From assembly GCF_000185905.1 (NCBI RefSeq), contig NC_014923.1, positions 2,689,501 to 2,753,500 of the forward strand: 64,000 nt of DNA, in the 5' to 3' direction. Origin of the DNA: Mesorhizobium ciceri biovar biserrulae WSM1271. GTDB taxonomy: Bacteria; Pseudomonadota; Alphaproteobacteria; Rhizobiales; Rhizobiaceae. Numbering within the stretch: the first letter of the stretch is position 1; the number at the start of each line of letters is the position of its first letter. Shown piece after piece: positions 17,017 to 24,461 of this stretch. Position numbers and translations under genes: made by a program. The notes below the pieces were generated by a model. The model saw nothing but the letters and a program-made list of their open reading frames with translations, ran no database searches and had not been told where the DNA came from.

Positions 17017-17967
17017 CTAGTCGGAAAGCGGGGTCGGTTTCGGCACGGAGGAAATCTTCAGATCGCTGCCCCAGTCCTGCTGGGCGAGCCATCGATGAAG
17101 GGCGGCGACCGCCTTCACGCGCAGGTGCCCGCGCGGGACGATCAGGTAGAATCCAGGGACTTCTTCCGGCCGCATATCGGCAAGGGCGTCGCGCCCGACC
17201 GGCGCGACCAGCGCGCCCGACCTCAAATCTTCCTCGGCGTCGATGACGGAGACGAGACCGACGCCGATGCCTTGCAGGGTTGCACGGCGCATGGTCGCGG
17301 CATCGTCGAAGCTGATGCTTCGGTTGCCGTCCGTCTGCTCGATGGCAAGGTGGCGTAAAATGTCTGGCCAAAGGCGCTTCGACTTGACGGTGTCCAGCAA
17401 CGTGAACAACGTCAGGTCCTGCGCCGATTTGATGCTCTCGCCGATGGCCGGAGTGCAGCAGATGACCTTCGGATCAGGCACCAGCAGTATGGTCTCGTAG
17501 TCCGGCCAATTGCCGTAGCCCCACTGGACGGTCATATCGATGTCGTCGCGTCCGAAATCGGGCAGATCGACCATCGTCGTCAGGCGCAGATCCGCACCGG
17601 GCAATATCTCCCGGAACAGAGATAGGCGAGGCAGCAAATAGTGGGTCGCGAAATAGGGGCTCGCATTCAGGTTGATGCGGTCCCGGTAATTCGACTTGGT
17701 GACGCGGCGAACACCTTCGGAAAACTCGTCGAACCCAGCTTTGACATAGTGCGAGAGAAGGATGGCAGACTCGGTCAATTCGACCGACCGCCCCTTGCGT
17801 TCGAACAGTGTCACCTGAAGCGTGTCCTCCAGTAGCTTGATCTGCTGTCCGACGGCCTGCGGCGTGACCAGCAATTCATCCGCCGCCTGCCGGAAGCTCT
17901 TGTGCTGCGCGACGGCGTGGAAGACGCGAAGCGCATTCAGCGAGGGAAGGCGAAGCTTGCCGGTCAT
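17017..17967 (-). CDS. LysR-family regulator (GcvA-like)
   Basis: The 316-residue protein has an N-terminal winged helix-turn-helix (LNALRVFHAVAQHKSFRQAADELLVTPQAVGQQIKLLED) and a type-2 periplasmic-binding-like effector domain from about residue 95. The start PSLNALRVFHAVAQHKSF resembles GcvA-type activators. It lies between the SDR genes and the Aap-type transporter, all on the minus strand. It is therefore the natural candidate regulator for this transporter and perhaps for the two units that share the module at 11295 and 19560. The effector is unknown but should be the imported amino compound or a product. Confidence 0.88.
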   Translation of the reverse strand: MTGKLRLPSLNALRVFHAVAQHKSFRQAADELLVTPQAVGQQIKLLEDTLQVTLFERKGRSVELTESAILLSHYVKAGFDEFSEGVRRVTKSNYRDRINLNASPYFATHYLLPRLSLFREILPGADLRLTTMVDLPDFGRDDIDMTVQWGYGNWPDYETILLVPDPKVICCTPAIGESIKSAQDLTLFTLLDTVKSKRLWPDILRHLAIEQTDGNRSISFDDAATMRRATLQGIGVGLVSVIDAEEDLRSGALVAPVGRDALADMRPEEVPGFYLIVPRGHLRVKAVAALHRWLAQQDWGSDLKISSVPKPTPLSD

Positions 17968-18036
17968 CGTCTATTCCACCTCCTTTCGCTTGCGTTCCTG
18001 TTGGACAATTCAGCGCCGCCGGCGCGCGAAAATAGC

Positions 18037-18786
18037 TCAGGCGTATATATAACCACCTGAAACAATTACATTTTCTCCCGTCATGTAGGTATTCTTGGGG
18101 CCGCCGGTCATGAGAACCCACTCGGCAATCTCCGCAGGCTCGGCGCCACGACCCAGCGGGCTCGCCTTGGCCAGTTCCTCGAGGAAGCCGAGGGCCTTGG
18201 CCCGCTCCGTGGCCATCCCTGCGGGGGCCACCGAATTGACCAGGATCCCGTGTTTTGCGACGTCATGGGCAAAGGAGCGCGTCAGGCTGACCACGGCGGC
18301 CTTGGTTGCCGCATAGTGGGCGTTCTGCGGATGCGCCTTGAAGGCATCGACAGAGGTCAGGTTGACGATCCGGCCACGCACATGGCTCTTCGGCTCCTGC
18401 GATTGCATGTGGCGAACGGCTGCCACCATCATGTGATAAGTGCCCTTGATGTTGATGCCATTGGAGGCATCCCAATCGGCGTCGCTGATCTCGAGGAGCG
18501 GGCGGCGAGGGTAGATCGCGGCGCAATTGATCAGCGTGTCGATACGCCCGAGCTTCGAAACGATGGCGTCGAAGGCGGCTTGGCACTGAGGGCCGACCTG
18601 GATGTCGCACAGGGCGGTCGCGGTCGGCAGACCATTGGCGTTTGCCGGGGCGAGAGCGGCTTCGGCGGCGTCCTGGTTGATGTCGATGATACCGATCTTT
18701 GCAGCCCCGGTCTCTACAGCCATCCTGGCCAAAAGCGCGCCGAGGCCAGCGCCGCCGCCTACGATCAGAACGGAAAGATCCTTCAT
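18037..18786 (-). CDS. Short-chain dehydrogenase/reductase
   Basis: This is a classical 249-residue SDR. It has a cofactor motif close to GxxxGxG (VGGGAGLGA, residues 9-17), DI after beta-3, the NCAA version of NNAG, catalytic Ser in LTSVDAF, and the YAATK Tyr/Lys pair. The acidic residues after beta-2 (IIDIN) favour NAD over NADP. The C-terminus ends in [13 protein letters not shown], the usual SDR tail. It follows the second SDR with a 12-base gap and an AAGGAAAA ribosome site, so both are cotranscribed. The substrate is unknown; a hydroxy acid or polyol in the same catabolic scheme is likely. Confidence 0.85.
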   Translation of the reverse strand: MKDLSVLIVGGGAGLGALLARMAVETGAAKIGIIDINQDAAEAALAPANANGLPTATALCDIQVGPQCQAAFDAIVSKLGRIDTLINCAAIYPRRPLLEISDADWDASNGINIKGTYHMMVAAVRHMQSQEPKSHVRGRIVNLTSVDAFKAHPQNAHYAATKAAVVSLTRSFAHDVAKHGILVNSVAPAGMATERAKALGFLEELAKASPLGRGAEPAEIAEWVLMTGGPKNTYMTGENVIVSGGYIYA

Positions 18787-18798
18787 TCCAGTTTTTCC

Positions 18799-19509
18799 TT
18801 ACTTGGTGCCGCTTGGCGAGGTTGGCCATGTCGGCATGATGTCGAAACGGGTAACGTCGGCCCATGCGGGCAGGCCGAGTACCGCGACCACCATTCTGGC
18901 CACGTCATCCGGCTGCACCACTTTGCTGGCGTACATGGCCGCGCGCGCCTTTGCGTCGAGGATGTCCTGGTAGAGCTGCGTCTCGACACGGCCGGCGACG
19001 ATCTCGGTGACACGGACGCCTGATGGGGAGAGGTCGGCGCGCAACGCGGCGGCAAAGCCTGATATCGCCGCCTTGGTGGCCGAATAGACGGCAATGTTGG
19101 AATATGCCGCGTGGCCCGCGGTGGAGCCGGTGAACAGGATGTGGCCAGCCTGCCGCTCGCGCATCTGCGGAACGACGAGGCGGGTAAGCAGGATTGCCGC
19201 GCTGAGGTTGACCTCCAGCGTGGTGTCGATGTCGGAGATTTTCATGTCGGCGAAATTGCCCAACGGTGGCATGATCCCGGCATTATTGATCAGCACGTCG
19301 ATGGTCAGATCCGCCAGAACAGCTTCCAGCGCCTCGCGATCGGTCACGTCGACGGCGATGGGCACGATGCCGGATCGCTCGGCCTGCAACGCCTTGAGCG
19401 CGGCCTGGCTGCGCCCGACCGCATAGACATCGTAGCCGGCGTCGCTCAGTGCGATCGCCATGGCCCGCCCTATGCCGCTTGTTGCACCTGTGATGAAGGC
19501 TGTCGTCAC
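18799..19509 (-). CDS. Short-chain dehydrogenase/reductase (YdfG-like)
   Basis: This 236-residue classical SDR has ITGATSGIGRA at the N-terminus, NNAGIMPP, the catalytic Ser in FTGSTAGHAAY and YSATK. The pattern LRADLSPSGVRVTEIVAGRVETQL resembles YdfG/serine-3-dehydrogenase-type enzymes, which oxidise beta-hydroxy acids. VGRS after beta-2 suggests NADP. It is the first gene of the SDR-SDR-LysR-transporter run on the minus strand, with a candidate promoter module about 50 bases upstream. The 291 bases upstream (19510-19800) hold that module and no gene. Confidence 0.85.
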   Translation of the reverse strand: MTTAFITGATSGIGRAMAIALSDAGYDVYAVGRSQAALKALQAERSGIVPIAVDVTDREALEAVLADLTIDVLINNAGIMPPLGNFADMKISDIDTTLEVNLSAAILLTRLVVPQMRERQAGHILFTGSTAGHAAYSNIAVYSATKAAISGFAAALRADLSPSGVRVTEIVAGRVETQLYQDILDAKARAAMYASKVVQPDDVARMVVAVLGLPAWADVTRFDIMPTWPTSPSGTK

Positions 19510-19559
19510 GTTGGCTTCCCTGATTGCCTGATTTCAGTCTGCGGCCTGGGCCGATGCCG

Positions 19560-19603
19560 CGAAACCAAGAAAACCAGCAAAAAGGAAAGATAAACTTTCG
19601 AAT
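19560..19603 (-). promoter_or_regulatory. Candidate promoter/operator module ahead of the SDR genes
   Basis: On the minus strand this contains ATTCGAAAGTTT and then TTTCTTGGTTTCG, ending 50 bases before the SDR start. Both sequence blocks recur at 11295-11327 ahead of the TPP-hyuAB operon, with the first block inverted. ACTTTCGAAAGT would be a symmetrical full site, which explains why either half can appear. Function is inferred. Confidence 0.35.
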
Positions 19604-19800
19604 TCTCTTCTCCCGCCCGAAACCTGGACAGGTGGTGACCTCGGCGCCGAGGCTGAAAACCGAAGGAAACGACGGGAAAACGATGTTCTCAGCCTGTGGG
19701 AAACGGTTCAGGTCAGCTGGCGGAGCAAAAACATGGCTTTCGCAATACGTGGCTAATTTGAGTGAGTGCGAATGCCTGGGTGATCGAAGCCGGGGGCCGC

Positions 19801-20589
19801 CTATCCGCCGGTCGGAGCAGGCCTTTTCATATCGGTAAAGAGCGAGGCCGCAGCCGCCTGATGCTCTGCCTCTGTCGCCGCGACGCCCGAAGCCCGTGCC
19901 AAAGCGCGCACACGCCCGAGGCTGTTGTGCAGATGCTTGCGCATGGCCTGGCGAGCAGCACGACCGTCCTGCCTTTCGATGGCGTCCACGATGGTTTTGT
20001 GCTCGTTGTGAATGCGTGCGTAGTAGCTGTCCTTGAGCGCCGGCGTGACCACGTAGCCCAGTTGAAAGCGCGGAACGATCATCGGCCTGAGATAGCTCAG
20101 GAAGCCATGGATGAATTCGTTGCGCGCGGCTTTGGCGATCGCCAGATGGAAATCATAGTCGTAGTGGATCTGGACGACAGCGGGATCCGCTTGCTGGGCG
20201 TCGACCTGTTCCATCAGGGCTCGGATTCCGTTCGCCTCCGCATCGGTGCGCCGTTCCGCGCATAGCCCGGCGGACTCCACCTCGACACTCAATCTCAGTT
20301 CGAGCAGGGCAATGGTTTCCGGCAAGGTCCTCAGCGCCTCGTCCGGTATCGAGAAATTGCGCGGCGCCGGCGTTTCGCTGACGAACATGCCGCGGCCCTG
20401 CTGCGGCACCACCATCCCTTCGGAGCGCAATCGCGCCACCGCTTCCCGCACCACCGTCCGGCTGACGTCGTACTCGGCACAAAGCTCCGCCTCGGTCGGC
20501 AATTGCGCGCCGGGAAGCAGAGATCCGGAACGGATCTTTTCGGACAGACTCTCCGCCACGACAGTGGAAAGCGGTTTGCGCTTCGTCAT
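19801..20589 (-). CDS. GntR-family regulator, FadR/FCD subgroup
   Basis: The 262-residue protein has a winged helix N-terminus with the GntR pattern (PLSTVVAESLSEKIRSGSLLPGAQLPTEAELCAEYDVSRTVVREAVARLRSEGMV). An all-helical FCD domain from about residue 90 has the metal/ligand residues of the subfamily (D..FH in YDFHLAIAKAARN and H in NEHKTIVDAI). FCD regulators respond to organic acids and mostly repress. I start it at the ATG at 20587-20589, which has AGGGGAG upstream. It is the last gene of the minus-strand unit from 23563, and the palindrome at 23620-23640 in the divergent promoter is its probable operator. Confidence 0.9.
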   Translation of the reverse strand: MTKRKPLSTVVAESLSEKIRSGSLLPGAQLPTEAELCAEYDVSRTVVREAVARLRSEGMVVPQQGRGMFVSETPAPRNFSIPDEALRTLPETIALLELRLSVEVESAGLCAERRTDAEANGIRALMEQVDAQQADPAVVQIHYDYDFHLAIAKAARNEFIHGFLSYLRPMIVPRFQLGYVVTPALKDSYYARIHNEHKTIVDAIERQDGRAARQAMRKHLHNSLGRVRALARASGVAATEAEHQAAAASLFTDMKRPAPTGG

Positions 20590-20639
20590 CAGTCTCCCCT
20601 TAGCCAGATTCGCGATGATGCCCGAACCGGCAAGGCCAT

Positions 20640-20987
20640 TCAAACCGCCGCGGTGACGATCAGCTCGACCAGCATTCCAGGCTTGGCCATCCGTCCTTCG
20701 CCGGAAGAGCGCGCGGGTGCATGCTCCTTCGGCATCCATCCGTCCCAGACCGTGTTGACCTCGTCGAAATCCCTGATGTCGTCCAGCCACATCTGCACGT
20801 GAAGGATGCGTGTCTTGTCCGTACCGGCCTTGGCAAGCAGGACGTCGACCTTGCCAAGCGCCTCGCGCATCTGGTCGGCTGCGGACTGACCCGGCTTTGC
20901 GACCTGGCCGGTGAGGTAGAGGGTGCCATTGTGGATGACCCCGTGGTGGATGCGGGTGTCGAAGTCGAAGCGCTTGATGTCACTCAT
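20640..20987 (-). CDS. RidA/YjgF-family protein
   Basis: The 115-residue protein has the Rid fold pattern: NGTLYLTGQVA near the N-terminus, MREALGKVDVLLAKAG, VQMWLDDIRDFDEVNTVWD, and C-terminal GEGRMAKPGMLVELIVTAAV. RidA proteins deaminate reactive enamine/imine intermediates released by PLP dehydratases or amine oxidases. The usual Arg that binds the carboxylate is not obvious at the expected place, since the sequence reads ARSSGEGRMAKPGMLVE, so it may belong to a Rid subgroup other than archetypal RidA. A divergently encoded FAD amine oxidase (24462) could generate its imine substrate. A short tandem repeat separates it from the SDR gene before it. Confidence 0.85.
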   Translation of the reverse strand: MSDIKRFDFDTRIHHGVIHNGTLYLTGQVAKPGQSAADQMREALGKVDVLLAKAGTDKTRILHVQMWLDDIRDFDEVNTVWDGWMPKEHAPARSSGEGRMAKPGMLVELIVTAAV

Positions 20988-21000
20988 TGGATTGTCCTTG

Positions 21001-21083
21001 TCAGATTTCCGGCCTCCGCCGGATGGGTCAGATTTCCGGCCTCCGCCGGATGGGGTCAGATTGCCGGCGTCTGGCGGATGGGG
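21001..21083. repeat. Three tandem 27-28-base repeats overlapping the end of the SDR gene
   Basis: Copies at 21001-21027, 21028-21055 and 21056-21083 share TCAGATTTCCGGCCTCCGCC-like sequence ending in GGATGGG. The first two are nearly identical and the third, which encodes the C-terminus and stop of the SDR, differs at a few bases. Each copy can form a CCGGC/GCCGG stem. The array appears to have arisen by duplication of the 3' end of the gene into the SDR-RidA spacer. Confidence 0.8.
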
Positions 21084-21862
21084 TTTCCCTGCAGATATTG
21101 TGCGTAGGGCGCCTGAACGAGCCAGCCGGCGTCGACGGGCAGGGTGACGCCGGTTATCGATGCGGCCCGGTCGGAGCAGAGGAACAGTGCGGCCTCGGCA
21201 ACGTCGCGCGGCTCGACGAAGCGGCGCAGCGCGGTGGTCGCCTGGATGGCTTCGGGGTTGCGCTCACCCTTGGCGATCCTGGCTTTCAGCCCGTCCGAAA
21301 GCGTGTAGCCGGGTGCCACCGCATTGACGCGTACGCCGTGCGGACCGAGCTCGGCGGCCAGGATCTGGGTCAAGGCCAGGACGGCATGCTTTCCGGGCGT
21401 GTAGGCGGGCAGGGACAGCGGCGCGAAGGAGGCAAGCGAGCCGACGTTCAGGATCGCGCCTCGCCCGGCAGCCGACATCAGCCGACCGAACACCTGGCAA
21501 CCCAGCAAGGTGCCGCGATAGTTCACTCGCCACATCCTCTCGTCTTCGTCCAGATCCTGGTCGAGGACGTGCTTGCCACTCTGCAGGATGCCGGCGCAAT
21601 TGACGACGACGTGCGGGGCACCGAACGCGTCGCTGACGGCCTGCGCCAGCGCTTCCACCGAGCCGGATTCGGAGACATCGGTCTGGACAAACAGCGCGCG
21701 CGGTGCGCCGACCGCCGCGCAGGCGCCAACCGCCTCATCGCCCCGTGCCGCATCCCTGCCGGCGACCACCAGATGGTAGCCGTCCTCGGCGAAGCGCAGC
21801 GCTATCGCGCGTCCGATGCCGGAAGTGCCGCCGATGACGACGGCCGTCAATGTCTCAGCCAT
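21056..21862 (-). CDS. Short-chain dehydrogenase/reductase
   Basis: This is a 268-residue classical SDR with VIGGTSGIGRAIAL at residues 9-22, the NCAGI version of the NNAG motif, catalytic Ser in NVGSLASFAPLSLPAY and the YTPGK Tyr/Lys pair. TDVSESGSVEAL follows beta-3. The C-terminal tail is longer than usual (QAPYAQYLQGNPIRQTPAI), and its last codons lie in the third copy of a tandem repeat. Its start overlaps the AroE-like gene's end by eight bases. The substrate is unknown; the unit also encodes an AroE-like and a beta-hydroxyacid dehydrogenase, so a hydroxy acid is likely. Confidence 0.85.
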   Translation of the reverse strand: MAETLTAVVIGGTSGIGRAIALRFAEDGYHLVVAGRDAARGDEAVGACAAVGAPRALFVQTDVSESGSVEALAQAVSDAFGAPHVVVNCAGILQSGKHVLDQDLDEDERMWRVNYRGTLLGCQVFGRLMSAAGRGAILNVGSLASFAPLSLPAYTPGKHAVLALTQILAAELGPHGVRVNAVAPGYTLSDGLKARIAKGERNPEAIQATTALRRFVEPRDVAEAALFLCSDRAASITGVTLPVDAGWLVQAPYAQYLQGNPIRQTPAI

Positions 21863-22667
21863 TGCCGCGACCCTTGCCTTCGATGTCGAAGAATTCGGAC
21901 ATGGCCCGGACCTGGAAATCCATCATCGGGCGCCCCGGCTGAATGCGGCAGCCAATCTCTTTCGCCGCCTTTAGCAGGGGGGTCTCGGCGGGCTCCATGA
22001 TGATGTCGACGACCGTCATGTCCGGGGTCAGCCGGCTCACATCCAGCGGCAGCGGGTCGCCGGCGTGCATGCCGACCGGCGTGGCGTTGATCGCCATATG
22101 CATGCCGGAAGGCTCGGCCTCTCCAACCTGGATGCGGCATTTCGGGAAGACCTGCGCGACCAGCGCCGCCAGTTTTTCGGCGCGACCGGTATCGATGTCG
22201 GCCAAGCGGATTTCCTCGGCACCGGCTTCGGCGAGACAATAGGCCAGGGACGCGCCGGCGCCGCCGGCGCCGACCTGAAGGATGCGGCGGCCGGCAATCT
22301 CATGTCCGCCTGCCTTGAGGCCATCGATAAAGCCGACGCCGTCGAAATTGTCGGCGTACCAGCTGCCATCGGGCAGCCGGCGCACGGAATTGGCGCTCTG
22401 CACCCTCGCGGCGCGGTCGTGAGCGGCGGTGCATTTGTGATAGACCGCAACCTTGTACGGCACCGAGATGATCACGCCCCTGATATTCTCGGCTGCCGTA
22501 ATGCCGGCCCAGAAGGCCTCGAAATCCTCCGGGCGGCAGCTCAAGGGCACCATGAGGCTGTCGAGGCCCTTCTGCTCGAAGATCTCGTTGAATATGCCGG
22601 GGCTCTTGGCATGGGCCACGGGATGGGCCAGCATCACGAAGATCTCGGCCTTGCCGGTTCCGCGCAT
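21855..22667 (-). CDS. Shikimate dehydrogenase-like (AroE/YdiB family) oxidoreductase
   Basis: The 270-residue protein has the AroE layout. The N-terminal substrate domain has LAHPVAHAKSPGIFNEIF (with the conserved Ser-Pro) and GVIISVPYKVAVY (Lys of the catalytic Lys-Asp pair). NSVRRLPDGSWYADNFDGVGF supplies the Asn and Asp. The Rossmann part has VGAGGAGASLAYCLAEAG, then NATPVGMHAGD. It sits in a catabolic unit away from aromatic biosynthesis genes, so it is likelier a quinate/shikimate or related hydroxyacid dehydrogenase. The ATG at 22665-22667 has AAAAGGAG upstream; the longer ORF upstream is not protein-like. Confidence 0.85.
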   Translation of the reverse strand: MRGTGKAEIFVMLAHPVAHAKSPGIFNEIFEQKGLDSLMVPLSCRPEDFEAFWAGITAAENIRGVIISVPYKVAVYHKCTAAHDRAARVQSANSVRRLPDGSWYADNFDGVGFIDGLKAGGHEIAGRRILQVGAGGAGASLAYCLAEAGAEEIRLADIDTGRAEKLAALVAQVFPKCRIQVGEAEPSGMHMAINATPVGMHAGDPLPLDVSRLTPDMTVVDIIMEPAETPLLKAAKEIGCRIQPGRPMMDFQVRAMSEFFDIEGKGRGNG

Positions 22668-22672
22668 CGGTT

Positions 22673-23563
22673 TTACTCCTTTTCTTTTGACAGTTCGTGG
22701 CCGCTGAGGATCTCCAGCGCCTCGACGAGGGACGAGTGGTCGGCCTCCGAGCCGCCTGGTCGGGCTGAGCAGGCGCTCATCAGTTGTTGCGCCATCGCGG
22801 TGTTCGGCAGCGAGACGCCAAGCGCGCGGGCGCTTTCGAGCGCGAGGTTGAGATCCTTCTGGTGAAGCCGCATGCGAAAGCCCGGGGCGAAGGTCCGGGC
22901 GATCATGCGCTCGCCATGCACCTCCAGCACGCGGGACGAGGCAAAGCCGCCCATCAGCGCGGCGCGCACCTTTGCCGGGTCGCAACCGGCCTTGCTGGCA
23001 AAGACGAGCGCTTCCGCCACGGCCTCTATGTTGAGCGCGACGATGATCTGATTTGCGATCTTGCAGGTCTGGCCGGCGCCATTGTGCTCGCCGATCAAGG
23101 TGATGTTCTTGCCCAGCGTCCGAAAGATCGGCAGCGCGCGCTCGAACTCTGCGGTCGGCCCGCCGACCATGATGGTGAGGCTCGCCGCCTTGGCGCCGAC
23201 CTCACCGCCCGAGACCGGGGCGTCGAGGTAGCCGGCTCCCGCTTGCCGCAGTTTCGCTGCGAATTCCGCAGTGGCGATAGGGCTGATCGAGCTCATGTCG
23301 ATGACCAGCTTATCGGCCGACAGCCCCTCCAGGACGCCGTTTCCTCCAAGCAGGACACGCTCCACATCTGGCGTGTCGGGCAGCATGGTCACGATGATCT
23401 CGGACATCCGCGCCACATCGCCAGGAGAGGCGACGACCGATGCCCTAAGGTCCTTCGGCAGAGGGGAGCGGTTCAGGACCGTGAAGATCTCATGTCCCGC
23501 GTCGACGAGATGGTGCGCCATCGGTGCTCCCATCACACCGAGCCCGATGAACCCGATCTTCAT
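22673..23563 (-). CDS. Beta-hydroxyacid dehydrogenase (3-hydroxyisobutyrate/tartronate semialdehyde reductase family)
   Basis: This 296-residue protein has the family's N-terminal FIGLGVMGAPMAHHLVDAGH Rossmann motif and VIDMSSISP. It carries the substrate signature DAPVSGGEVGAKAASLTIMVGG, and the catalytic Lys in GAGQTCKIANQIIV, followed by KDLNLALESA. Family members reduce tartronate semialdehyde (GlxR/GarR) or oxidise 3-hydroxyisobutyrate. Beside an HpcH/HpaI aldolase that can release tartronate semialdehyde or another aldehyde, a GarR-like role is plausible. It is the first gene of the minus-strand unit and starts 118 bases from the divergent aldolase. Confidence 0.88.
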   Translation of the reverse strand: MKIGFIGLGVMGAPMAHHLVDAGHEIFTVLNRSPLPKDLRASVVASPGDVARMSEIIVTMLPDTPDVERVLLGGNGVLEGLSADKLVIDMSSISPIATAEFAAKLRQAGAGYLDAPVSGGEVGAKAASLTIMVGGPTAEFERALPIFRTLGKNITLIGEHNGAGQTCKIANQIIVALNIEAVAEALVFASKAGCDPAKVRAALMGGFASSRVLEVHGERMIARTFAPGFRMRLHQKDLNLALESARALGVSLPNTAMAQQLMSACSARPGGSEADHSSLVEALEILSGHELSKEKE

Positions 23564-23619
23564 TCTTGAACCCCTGTACGAAGGTTGGTGCGTATTGCAT
23601 CTTGCAGCAGATTATTGCC

Positions 23620-23640
23620 GTATGATATAGGACATCATAC
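23620..23640. promoter_or_regulatory. Perfect palindrome in the divergent promoter, probable GntR/FCD operator
   Basis: GTATGAT (23620-23626) and ATCATAC (23634-23640) are perfect inverted arms with a 7-base spacer, in the 118-base spacer between the beta-hydroxyacid dehydrogenase and the aldolase genes. TTGTATGAT-like half-sites are common for FCD-type GntR proteins, and such a regulator is encoded at the end of the left unit. It could control both directions. Confidence 0.55.
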
Positions 23641-23681
23641 AAATTTCAACGTCCTTTCGCTCATCGGAGACCGACCGCAAA

Positions 23682-24446
23682 ATGCAAGAGCGCCTCAACA
23701 CGCTGAAGGCTGCCGTGTCGGCCGGCCGGGCCCATATCGGCATCTGGTGCTCGCTGGCTTCGGCCCTGACGACGGAAATTGTCGCGGGCTCCGGCGCCGG
23801 CTGGCTGCTGATCGATGGCGAGCATAGCCCCAATCATCTGCGCAGCATCATGGCCCAGTTGCAGGTCATGGGCGGCTTCGACAGCGAGGCCGTCGTCAGG
23901 CTGCCTTCCGACGATCCCAATCTGATCAAGCAGGCCCTGGATATCGGTGCGCGCAGCCTGATGATCCCCAATGTGCGGACGGCCGATCAGGCCCGCGCCA
24001 TTGTCGCGGCTATGACATATGCGCCTGGTGGATTTCGCGGCTTCTCGGTCGGTCACCGTGCCAACGGCTTCGGTCGCATCGCCGGTTACCACGCCAAGGC
24101 GCGTGAGCAGCAGCTTCTCGCGGTACAGATCGAGGATGAATTGGGCGTCGCCAATGCCGCGGAAATTGCGGCAGTGGACGGCGTCGACGTTCTCTTCGTC
24201 GGGCCCGGCGACCTTTCCACCAATATGGGTGCGATGGGTAATCCCGGGGCCGCACACGTTCAAGAAGCGATCGCCTCGGTGCGCAAGGAGGCAACGGCGG
24301 CAGGCAAGGCCAGCGGGATCCTGGCTCCCGCAAAGACCGATGCCGACCGCTACCTCGCCGACGGCTTCACCATGGTTGCCGTTGGTTCCGACCTCGGCCT
24401 GCTGGCGCGGGGCTCGGATGCCTTGGTCGCTTCGTTCAATCAGTAG
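23682..24446 (+). CDS. HpcH/HpaI-family class II aldolase
   Basis: The 254-residue TIM-barrel protein shows the family's signatures: GIWCSLASALTTEIVAGSGAGWLLIDGEHSP (with the metal-near Asp-Gly-Glu-His), ALDIGARSLMIPNV, and LLAVQIEDELGVANAAEIAAVDGVDVLFVGPGDLS (metal-binding Glu and Asp). GarL, HpcH and RhmA enzymes cleave 2-oxo-3-deoxy sugar acids or 4-hydroxy-2-oxo acids to pyruvate and an aldehyde. The aldehyde could go to the beta-hydroxyacid dehydrogenase encoded divergently. It is followed 15 bases later by the FAD oxidase gene. The precise substrate cannot be told. Confidence 0.88.
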   Translation: MQERLNTLKAAVSAGRAHIGIWCSLASALTTEIVAGSGAGWLLIDGEHSPNHLRSIMAQLQVMGGFDSEAVVRLPSDDPNLIKQALDIGARSLMIPNVRTADQARAIVAAMTYAPGGFRGFSVGHRANGFGRIAGYHAKAREQQLLAVQIEDELGVANAAEIAAVDGVDVLFVGPGDLSTNMGAMGNPGAAHVQEAIASVRKEATAAGKASGILAPAKTDADRYLADGFTMVAVGSDLGLLARGSDALVASFNQ

Positions 24447-24461
24447 ACCGGAGATACAGCC

